Shown here piece by piece: positions 55,597-64,000 of a stretch of DNA of 64,000 nucleotides. This DNA comes from Strongylocentrotus purpuratus (lineage: Eukaryota > Echinodermata > Echinoidea > Camarodonta > Strongylocentrotidae). The translations under genes were made by a program, and so were the position numbers. Every line of letters starts with the position of its first letter. Positions within the stretch are counted from its first letter, which is position 1. Location of the stretch: contig NW_022145594.1 of NCBI RefSeq assembly GCF_000002235.5, positions 22,003,890-22,067,889 on the forward strand. The letters are read 5' to 3'. Under the pieces are notes generated by a model, which made no database searches, was not told where the DNA came from, and saw only the letters and a list, made by a program, of their open reading frames with translations.

Positions 55597-56914
55597 CTGC
55601 CTTCAGATTGGTAGAGCGCGGTCGGAAATCATGATATACACGTCAAAGACGAAACGCCTTGTGTTTTTCAGATGGCCCAAATCACGACAAGATGTCGACT
55701 ACGCGAAGTTGACTACTCGATAACACATCGACGTATGTACAAGTCATTTCAAGTACTTATGGTAATAGGCCACGCCTACGTTAATGAGGTATACGAGAAG
55801 CTAAATAGAGATTATTTGCATTGTCCCACCCGGTTTCCAGTTCAGCACATCCCAGGTAACGCAATCATTATGGGAGATATGAGATCGAAGTCCAGGACGT
55901 GACTGTGAGTTCATCAGTATTAACCCTGATAATACTTATGTTGTCTTTGATTTTGTTTTATGTCAGTCAATAATTGTGCAAACGTCATTAAAAAATTGAT
56001 CAAATAATAAGTTATATATTTGTTAAACAGGCAAAATGGTGAAAAGACCCATACATGGGGAGGTACACAAGATTCCAAAAGGAGGGCACAAGAAAGTGAA
56101 GGAATGGAGCAAGGGGCTAGTTTTATCCCAAATCGACAACCATCCGACAAGGAAAAAGTAACAAACTGTTGACCTCAATAATTCTTCTATTATTATGTAA
56201 ATATTCATCAAATTGCTTTTAGAAACTTCAAATAGTTAGATAAGGCCCCCTATGTTCTAAAGATTTCTGCTCGTCCGCGACCACAAAATGTCAAAAATGC
56301 GAAACAAAGAGAACACCCAGTGTGCAAAGCCCGATCAAGACAAATTACTTTCGTGATCAGTTCGTGACTCGAATCAATTTCGAATATTACCAACATACAC
56401 ATCACTATATTTCACATGCATAAAAGAAACTACACCTGTTCAAAAATCAATTGAACAGGAAGTGTGGCCCAAATCATATTTCGCGTGTTTCCCATGCTAG
56501 CAGATTACCGGAAGATTATATAAATATCGCTATTACTTAATGTGTACTTATCATTACATCGAAATTAAACATTCATGAATCCATTATGAGTTTCTGAGCC
56601 ATTAGCGGCAATAAACCATTTGTATTTTAGCAGTAAGTTGATATACATAAATATATGTACATTGATTAGTGTTGCACCCGCGCACCAATGCAAATATTTT
56701 AATAACCACATTAGAATCAGCATTATACAAACGATGGTGATAAATTCGATGGTTTATGAAATAAACGACGTAACCTGATACAAGGGAAATACGAGGGGAG
56801 CCACAATACTATTTCGAAGCTTCAAAAAAAGAGCCCCCCCCCCTTACGTTTTCACTTTTGAAAATGCGACCCACTAACCCTCATACTATTTTACCATATT
56901 CACTCTATAAACAT
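55597..56914. other. Upstream region of the GTPase gene, no further gene seen
   Basis: Contains the presumed promoter on the minus strand, but no clear TATA box, ISRE or kB-type site could be defended. Includes CGCACCAATGCAAATATT near 56688, an octamer-like word. Several short frames without domains. Confidence 0.35.
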
Positions 56915-57025
56915 AGTTCTTGTAGTGCCATCGAGTCGTCCCCGATGCCTGGTCACTAGCGGCGTAGACAAACTCTCTCCAGGCTAATCTGTCCTTTGCA
57001 AGTATGCACATCTCTCTTAGTCTGT
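56915..57025 (-). pseudogene. LINE C-terminal fragment
   Basis: Minus-strand frame with LAKDRLAWREFVYAASDQAS followed by GTTRWHY. The DRxxWRxxVxxA motif is the usual C-terminal end of RTE/R-type LINE or endonuclease-RT proteins. Only about 35 codons remain. Confidence 0.55.
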
Positions 57026-57530
57026 GTCTTTACTAAACTTTGTATCAATTTGTCCATCCGCGGTGATCATGTGGGTACTTTTGAAAGTACTTCCACAATC
57101 TTATCACTTATAAAACCTCATTCGACACCGACAAAATATTTTCTTTACAATTTCATCATACATATGGGCTTACTATAAATTATTAATGATGCAGTTACAA
57201 GTTCATATTTGACACTGAGGGACATCTAAGGGTTGAATCTTCAAATGCAGTGGCCTTCAAAAATGAGAAAGATGTACTCCTCTCCCTCGATCCCCATTGA
57301 TTGAGTAGAAAATTAAAATGAAAGAAGAGAGAGATAGGGAGAGGGAAGCAACGTGAAAGGAAGGTGAACAGGTTACCGTCAATGAAGGGATCCACGCTAC
57401 TCCACTGCTCTAGAATAGACCATTTCGCAGTTAGCACATGGGTCAAATGACCCCAAATATCCACAGATCTATTACTCATGGAGAAGTCTTACTTTGTGAA
57501 TTGTATAATAATCAATGCCAAAGTCATGTA

Positions 57531-57577
57531 CACTGTCGCTCATATAGTTGGAATATTTTCGTTTTACCCCAATTTAG
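57531..57577 (+). repeat. Solo terminus of the Tc1/mariner-type family
   Basis: ACACTGTCGCTCATATAGTT and TTTTACCCCAATTTA match the termini of 28106-28942 with few changes. No second end nearby. Confidence 0.75.
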
Positions 57578-57589
57578 ACAGACACATAC

Positions 57590-57725
57590 ACACGTGCGCA
57601 CACAGGCACATGCATACAAACACGTATTGAGATAGCACATTGGATTACTGTGAGCTTCATGATGATGATGATGATGATGATGATGAAGAAGATTAAGATG
57701 ATGACAATGATGATGATGATGATAT
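57590..57725. repeat. (CA)n-like and (GAT)n microsatellites
   Basis: CACACGTGCGCACACAGGCA at 57590 and GATGAT repeats at 57660-57723. Confidence 0.85.
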
Positions 57726-57815
57726 GATGGTGGTAGTGAATGTGAACTAAAGGGAAAGATTGTCAGGGAAATGCCACTTAAACTTTTGGCAATCTTGATA
57801 AAAATCAATGCTTAA

Positions 57816-58147
57816 GGCGAGGCGTCAAAAATATCGATACCAGCAGGCTGCCGCCTCACGTATTGGTGCATCGAGGCTGCAATTACGGCCGAAGCCTGGC
57901 TGGGGCAATTATTTTTCACTTATTAGCCCAGCCGGCTTGCGCCAGGCTGGGATCTGAGGCTCGGTTTCCATTCGAAAGGCGGCAGCCAGCGCATGCTTTT
58001 GTTCGGAGACCATTATGATGACATCATGAGTTAATTGAGGGTCCTACCGCCAGCGGTAGCCGGCTGAGCTAATTTAAAAAATGCAGCCAGGACGCGCAAG
58101 TGCAGTTAGCTGCCGCTGGCTGGTATATTTATTTTTGACGCCTCGCC
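57816..58147 (-). mobile_element. PIF/Harbinger-type MITE, copy 2, TAA target
   Basis: 332 bp, inverted relative to 33154-33485, flanked by TAA at 57813-57815 and 58148-58150. Termini GGCGAGGCGTCAAAAATA-type. Very similar over full length, so transposed recently. Confidence 0.85.
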
Positions 58148-58189
58148 TAATCAGAAAAGGGAAAACTATGAAACAATTGTTACCGTGTG

Positions 58190-58805
58190 TGTTGTGTCTG
58201 TGTGCGTGTGCGTGTGTGTGAGTTTGTGATTTGGTTGCCTGTAACTAGGTGCATTTATGTTACTAGGGGCCTCAAACATCAGTATGTACATACATGTACA
58301 AAGTTAGATAATCGATATTGAAATTTCCACAAGCTGTGGTATATATTGAGCTGTTTTGCAGTGAGTTGTAGTGTGTAGAGGCTTAAGTATTCCTGAAGGC
58401 ATTGTTTAAAGCTACACGCATGCCACAGGCTTTTTTAGTGTTCTTATTAGTATTAATATCAACTGCATTCCATTTCGGCATATGTATACTAGGTTCACAA
58501 TCAGGGAATGTGACCTATCAAACTGTTGTACTGAGATGGTCAAGAGAGGTTCATGTGATTCGGTTGCTTTTAACTAGGGGCTTTCATGTTACTAGGAGCC
58601 TATATGTATAGTTTTATGTTTCCTTTGGGACGGGGGGAGGGGGAGCTCTTGGAATATAAGATTGTGCAAATGTTCACAGCCTGGCAACTTTTGTTGTGGT
58701 GTGTGATAGGATGTGTGTTGGGGTGTGTGTTTTGTATGCTTGTGTGTATGCATGTGGTGTGTTTTGTGGTCTGTGTGTTTGTGTTTGTGTGAGGGAGGGG
58801 ATGGG
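58190..58805 (+). repeat. GT-rich region with a 50-bp duplicated block
   Basis: (GT)n tracts at 58190-58230 and 58690-58795. GTGATT(C/T)GGTTGC and TTACTAG(G/A)(G/A)GCCT occur at about 58227-58272 and 58555-58602, a degenerate direct duplication. A hydrophobic frame at 58402-58611 is not supported by homology. Confidence 0.6.
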
Positions 58806-59166
58806 GGGGTCAAAAACGGTCGGCAGTCTTTGACCTAGCAGCTTCGATTTTTGACATAAATCACTCGACGGTGAACGCTCGATAAGGTCGGTGCCCGAAA
58901 ATCAGTCGGTGGCCGGTGGAAGACCGCCCGGGAATCGGTGGGTCATCAGTCGGTCACTGCCGGGATGCCGCGCGGATATACTCCCCGATTTCGCCCATTT
59001 GTTAACCTAAAATCGACCGGCGACCGACGGGAAATCGACAAGGCACCGCTGGGGCTCTACAGCCCGCTCGAATTCTCCAAAATTCGTTGGGCGATGCCTA
59101 AATTCCAGCGGCGACCGAGCAGGCTACACATCGGTCGGTCGCCTCTCTCGAGTTGTGACCATAGCT
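58806..59166. repeat. CpG-rich dispersed repeat
   Basis: CGGTCGG, CGACCGGCGACCG and CAGCGGCGACCGAGC words; related to 16232-16400. Sharp GC rise against the AT-rich background. The frame at 58938-59201 is probably incidental. Confidence 0.5.
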
Positions 59167-60150
59167 TAAGGTACGTGCAAGATTGCATGTCCCGAATCTA
59201 AGAAATCTTTTCTACTGACTTCTATAGCCGCTTACCACGTAGCGGTAGGGACGAACCTGTTTGTGGTCGAGATTTTACTCGCCGATTGGTATCAATATCC
59301 CATAGTTATTTCATTGAAAACCACCGCAATATTACGCGGCAATATATTTTGAAACCCCTCAAAGCCCTCAAAATTGTATAAATATTATCATAATTGAACA
59401 GTACCATAAAAGGTGATCCTCCTTCCTCTTAACTCACCTAAATTTGACACAAGTGTTAATTTATCATTGAAACAAATTTGTAAATAGCGCGTGCAGGTCT
59501 TAGGGTTGATACAGATTATCATTTTCGTAAGGTAAGGGGTCCACCCCATCGACCTTTGAGCTCAACTGTTTATGAGTTTGTAATATTTATCTGGAACCTA
59601 AAAATCTTCTGGGCTACCGTTATATTATCAATAAGATAAGTTGTGGTTAATTGACAGATGCGCCTTGAACTTCGAGCTCTTATCTCAAATATAAATTTAT
59701 ATTGGATCGAATCTCCAATTAAAGGATATATCAAGTCTATACATCTCATCAATTATTGGGGCATTAACTTTGGCCCAGAGCCAGGCCTTCAAAATTTGAA
59801 GACGCGACTAATCACGTATATTTTGAGTGCTCTCTTTCTGCTGAATCAGTTTTCCTTGTAAACTTTGCTCTAAGATTCCCATTGTTCGTGCTCCTATATC
59901 AAGGTAATCTTTGTAATCTATTCTATGATTTCCATGCATGAATAATGATACAAAATATGCATATTGCCATATTTTACTACGTTTCTGTCTAAAATATAAA
60001 TTTAGTATTAAACCTTCTTCTACAACTTTTGTTGTATCTTAACCATATCATTGTGATGCTGGTGACTCACAAAATTTATATGGCGCCAGATTTATGTTTC
60101 AAGAGAAAATTCAAAGATGCAGGGTCCTCCAATTAAGTCAACATTTCAAT
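59167..60150. other. No gene seen
   Basis: AT-rich; nothing recognised. Confidence 0.45.
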
Positions 60151-61400
60151 ATTGGTTGAAATAGGTAAATTTTGAGGGATGATTAATTTGAAGTGTTCCA
60201 TCTCATGAAGAAAGGAAGGAAGTGAATTCCAAAAACAAGGAGCAATAAATGAGAAGGCACGTTTGAATACTCCTTGAGGTGTGTTATGAGTACCTGGAGA
60301 GTGAGACCAGGTGAATGAAAACCCACACGAAGACGACTGTGTTCAATGAGAGAAGTCATGTATCCAGAACTGATACAACCTTTGAAATTAATGCTTTAAA
60401 CAACACCCCAAACAATTCAATCTTATCAGTAAAAAAAGTGCGATCATATCTTTAATTGTATCAAAGTTCAGTTTTTAAATACATATAGACTTTACCTCTT
60501 TGTTTGCTCTAGATTCTAGAATGAACAATACGAATATAATTTGAAAGATTATAGGTATCGACCTTGATATTTTAAGGTCTAAATTTTCCTATTACCGAAA
60601 AGGGGGACAGGCCTTCGAGTGGTACAGAAGTTACCATACATTTAGAAAGCAGTTTTGTCCTTATAAAGTCATAACCTAAAACATAACATCTGGAATGCCA
60701 TGAGGTTTGCTTCTTCATCAATCATTCTTAATTGTGTACATCGATGATTTTCAGAATTCTCCTAAAGCCCCATCACTAATAGTTATATTAATAATAATAT
60801 TATTCGCCGAAGACACCAATTTTTTTCCCCCATAAGAATTGCTGTACTCGTATGAATACAATCAGCACTGAATTCGGATATATTTATCTTTTTATCCCAT
60901 CTGAACTGGCTGGTATATGACAACTTAGTGAATTCACAAAAACACATATAGATAATCTGACCAGCAGATTATCTTTTATTTAATTTAGTTGTCTCAATAG
61001 AAATATGTCAAAGCTGTTTAGCTTCCTTCAATGTATAAAAACACCTTTCAATATTATATGACTCACCGAGAAATGGTTTAAACGCGATATTCAATTATTA
61101 ATTACCTATAATCTTTCAAATTATAATCGTATTGTTCATTCTAGAGCAAACAAAGAGGAAGTGTCTATATGTATTTAAAAACTGACCTTTGATACAATTC
61201 AAGATATGATCGCACTTTTTTGCCTGATAAGGTTGAATGTGTTTTTGCAAACTGAATCTCTTTATAGTCACTATATAGTTTATACACACCGAATCATTAT
61301 GTACATTATGTTTTAATGACTGTAACCCTGTTCTGAATAATTTAACTAGAGAAAGGGAGAAACAAATATTCAGTGAATTCAATTTTCATCTCTGTGCTAT
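60150..61400. mobile_element. Decayed, internally inverted LINE fragments
   Basis: Minus strand 60290-60150 encodes a LINE C-terminus (GVFKRAFSFIAPCFWNSLPS). Plus strand 60599-60835 holds an RT block: an altered xPxGLLL motif, IVYIDDFQNS and LFAEDTNFFF, where the catalytic pair reads ED. 60420-60560 and 61100-61240 are inverted copies of each other. This resembles a twin-priming inversion followed by decay. Confidence 0.6.
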
Positions 61401-61402
61401 AT

Positions 61403-61698
61403 TCAATTCAATTCAATTCAATTTTATTTCGTCCAATAATGACATGGAAATTCATTGTGGGATTTACATATTGCGTTTACATTTAAATCATGTATAAAAA
61501 GACATCAAAAGCAGGACATTGAAATAGGAAATAATTACATTCAAAATCGGTTAGAAATTGGAAAAACATAACATGACATCGACACAATGCACAAATATAC
61601 TTAGTAAAAAGGCCCCAAGTTTGTCAACATAACTTTAGTACACAATACCCCGATCCCTTGCACCCCCACCCCAGAAACTCATCCCAAGCCGGAGGAAC

Positions 61699-61735
<37 letters not shown>

Positions 61736-62020
61736 AACAAAGAGACAGAGACAGTAAGAAATAACGAGAGACGAAGATAGAGAGAGAGAAAGAGGAAGAT
61801 GTAAGAGAGAAAATAAAAGAGAGAGAGAGACAAACAAAGATAAAAGAAAGAGAAAGAGTAGAGAGAGAGAGGGGAGGGGGAATGGGAGAGGTGGAAGGGA
61901 AGGATCGAGAAGGAATCCCAACCCACAGTACGGGCAGACCGAATTCAGAGATAATTGCACACAGTTCATAATACATACACACACTGGCTGTACTTAAAAA
62001 GTGATGATAGATGTGTGAGC
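61403..62020 (-). mobile_element. LINE 3' UTR with (TTGAA)n tail
   Basis: On the plus strand an ATTCAATTCAATTCAATTCA run at about 61401-61422 opens into TTTATTTCGTCCAATAATGA, which on the minus strand is a LINE 3' end with a pentamer tail. GA-rich tracts occupy 61700-61880. No ORF remains. 5' limit is uncertain. Confidence 0.55.
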
Positions 62021-62022
62021 TC

Positions 62023-62310
62023 AGGCGCGCACACAAGGGGGGGGGGGGTTGGGGGGTTAACCCCCCCCCCTTTGGTATTGTTATGTGTGTAAACCCCCCC
62101 CCCCCTTAACCCCCCCCCCCCCCTTTGGATATATATATTATTTTATTATTATTATTATTATTTAAAAAAAAAAAAAAATTATTCCCATGGCTGACCTAAA
62201 AAAACCTTACCCCCCCCCCCCTCCCCTCAACGGAGCAAAATGTCAAATTTTCAAATTTGAAGACCCCTCCTCCAAAAAAAAAGAAAGTGTCCTCACTTCT
62301 AACCACACGC
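62023..62310. mobile_element. hAT-type poly-C MITE, truncated second copy
   Basis: Begins CAGGCGCGCACACAAGGGG and follows the reverse complement of 24143-23700: TTTGGTATTxTTATGTGT, CCCATGGCTGACCTAAAAAA, AATGTCAAATTT, GAAAGTGTCCTC. The far terminus is lost near 62310. Confidence 0.7.
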
Positions 62311-62599
62311 ATCCAGGCACCCCACGCGGACCCATGCACCCAACTCGAACACATTACGAAACTGGTCCATCGAAAAGAGGCGTCTCCTTGCACATAATAA
62401 CAACAGTTACATGTTGGTGGTGAATATATGAATATTATTACATGCAATTTGTTTGTTTACTCCTACGCTTACGTGACTACGAACTTTATTAGCAACACAG
62501 CACATGTCAACGAGTATGGAAAGTCAGAGTTTAATTGCATTTAACAGCCCAGCTCTTTAGACATAATAATTCTAGTGTCAAAATTTCAGGTGAACTATA

Positions 62600-62800
62600 T
62601 TGATTGACACTTAACGTGTGTTGTTAAAGGCTCTAATAGCAAATGGAATGAAAGAATTCAAATAACGGTTTGTCATGCATTTTGCAGACTGGAGTCGTTT
62701 GCCTGATCTCATCCAGCAGAAACATAGATGAAGAGGGTGTTGGGGGTCCTTCATGATATTCTCAACTTTCTTAAGAACACGGACAGAGCATATCATCTAG
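62600..62800 (-). pseudogene. LINE C-terminal fragment (HPLH…NSFIP motif)
   Basis: Minus-strand frame with KDPQHPLHLCF, RSGKRLQ, TNRYLNSFIPFAIRAFN. The DPxHPLxxxF…LPSGxRxxxP…TNRxxNSFIPxAI pattern closes many LINE ORF2 proteins. Short and 5'-truncated. No RT upstream. Confidence 0.65.
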
Positions 62801-62959
62801 ACTGAAACACGTGTCTTCAATAACAGAAATAAATCAAAATTTCATACTTTGTTAACTAATTTAAAAAGTCATCTTATGACTTTAATTACGACAGTTCCAT
62901 ATTGATTTGTACTTCTATTTATGAAGAATATTCCATTACACCACTACCCGTAGAAAACA
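62801..62959. other. No feature seen
   Basis: Short AT-rich gap. Confidence 0.4.
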
Positions 62960-63230
62960 AGGTGATTGTCTCAACACAATGTATAGATAGGTATAAGGGG
63001 TATACAATTCTTTAGTTTCAGATTCTTCTTTCCAATCGTCAACAATATACAGCCTCAAAAAATGATCTTCAATTAAAAATACAGTGAAGTATGAATGGAA
63101 TTCCACAGGGGAGTATCACTAAGTCCCTACATTTTCTTTTATAGATATATTGATGATTTCGGGTACGTTTCTAATATTTGGACATTCGTTCTGTTTTCTG
63201 ATGAAAATTATCATTATATAATTAAATTAT
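62960..63230 (+). pseudogene. Decayed RT palm fragment
   Basis: MEFHRGVSLSPYIFF and RYIDDFGYVS with VLFSDENYH echo the RT blocks GxPQGSxLxPxxF and YIDDF and the xFADDxN catalytic motif, here SDEN. Same lineage as 60599-60835 by the YIDDF motif. Upstream frame is full of stops. Confidence 0.45.
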
Positions 63231-63367
63231 TGCAATGCATTGTATTAAGTGCGTTGACCGTGACAGAGACTATAGGCGATAAGGTTCTGAAATTGAATCA
63301 TGGTACAAAAAAGAGATTCCTCGGCAAAATGTATTGGTTTTACATCTTAGAAAGGGGAAATGGTGAA

Positions 63368-63403
63368 CCATAGACTTACTAGTTGTCTAGTAAGTCCATG
63401 GGT
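63368..63403. repeat. Short hairpin CCATxGACTTACTAG / CTAGTAAGTCCATGG
   Basis: A 15-bp stem (one mismatch) with a TTGT loop. Could be the end of a palindromic MITE; no partner found. Confidence 0.6.
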
Positions 63404-63869
63404 GAACTATTCGTGACGTCAGCAATCAAAAATGAACTATTCCGATGTTCTCGGCAGATAACGCCTTTTATAGTAAAAATGTTCTTTTTCTTGTTGTGTA
63501 CATTCCTAATGCAACAATATTTTATAATGCTTTATTAGAAAGAAAATAGTCTTTGGCGTCATATCTTTGTCTATCTGGGCAAAATATGTGGTACTTTTAC
63601 GTTTTGGGGCAATAAAAAAAGCACTGTTCAGTGACAAAAACGTTTTGATACGAGCTATTTTTTGTAGCTGGATATTTGCTGGAAAATCGATAAGAAGGAA
63701 GACATTTCCAGATATTAGTCAAAATTAGGATAATTCTTAGATGTGTCTACTCAACAGTTTGTTAGTCATAATCATTTAATTAACGTCTTTCATGACAATA
63801 TTTACAATACATGTTTAAATGTAACCAGAGAAGGGTTTTAATAAGGCTGTTTTAGAAACTAAATGTAAA

Positions 63870-63990
63870 ACGGTTATGCCGAAAGGGCGGGTAGCGTCGC
63901 GTCGCGTTGGATTGAACGCGACCATTCGTCCAAAGCCCCCCCCCCCGGTTTTGCCGAAAGGGTGCGTTGGGAGTGTCGCGTCGCGTCGAC
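63870..63990 (+). repeat. Direct repeat of TGCCGAAAGGG…GTCGCGTCGCGT
   Basis: TTATGCCGAAAGGGCGGGT…GTCGCGTCGCGTTGG and TTTTGCCGAAAGGGTGCGTT…TGTCGCGTCGCGTCG lie about 77 bp apart. The second copy runs to the window edge, so a longer tandem repeat may continue outside. Confidence 0.6.
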
Positions 63991-64000
63991 CGGAATGTGA

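Noticed and set aside
58402..58611. Possible secreted or membrane protein (hydrophobic N-terminus)
   Set aside because: Overlaps a degenerate direct repeat in GT-rich sequence, has no homology I recognise and no splice context.

Overview
The window is animal DNA, not prokaryotic. It is AT-rich, introns with good GT/AG sites run up to 21 kb, and most of it is layered transposons: several LINE lineages, a Penelope-like remnant, tRNA-derived SINEs, foldback elements, and hAT-, piggyBac-, PIF/Harbinger- and Tc1/mariner-type non-autonomous elements. This repeat mix, the IFI44-like GTPase and the tandem-repeat foldback elements (like the TU elements known from sea urchins) fit a marine invertebrate deuterostome, most likely an echinoderm. 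The species cannot be fixed from sequence alone.

One gene dominates. On the minus strand, from 55,596 down to 2,056, six exons read as a protein of about 566 residues: an IFI44-like P-loop GTPase domain, a long charged helical/coiled-coil region and a C-terminal Death-superfamily domain. This is the layout of an innate-immune or cell-death signalling protein. Exons 1 to 5 join in phase. The exon 5 to exon 6 join needs the second of two adjacent acceptor AGs or an unseen exon. The G3 (DxxG) motif looks lost. A separate THAP-type zinc-finger first exon lies in intron 4 on the same strand, in a phase that excludes it from the GTPase transcript.

Layout by region. 1-2 kb: palindromic element split by a Tx1/L1-like LINE tail. 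2.06-2.35 kb: Death-domain exon. 2.4-3.0 kb: poly-C element holding a C2H2 finger fragment. 4.6-5.8 kb and 24.3-25.6 kb: arms of a 1.2-kb inverted duplication, each interrupted by its own retroinsertion. 7.3-8.4 kb: Penelope-like GIY-YIG fragment with a decayed hammerhead. 9.8-13.1, 25.6-27.8 and 38.5-41.7 kb: three LINE copies with EN and/or RT. 14.8-15.2 kb: coiled-coil exon. 19.7-24.1 kb: piggyBac-, Harbinger- and hAT-type elements, the THAP exon and exon 4. 28.1-28.9 kb: mariner-type hairpin. 30.3-32.1, 34.8-36.5 and 47.6-53.65 kb: three foldback elements whose terminal inverted repeats are tandem arrays. 37.4-44.4 kb: a dispersed 14-bp motif around a LINE. 44.7 kb: exon 3. 54.3 and 55.3-55.6 kb: exons 2 and 1. 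56-64 kb: decayed LINEs and MITEs.

The candidate system most worth attention is the GTPase/coiled-coil/Death protein. The second is the pair of foldback families. In the 47.6-53.65 kb copy a SINE sits in the left terminal array, and a Helentron-like element sits in turn in that SINE's tail.
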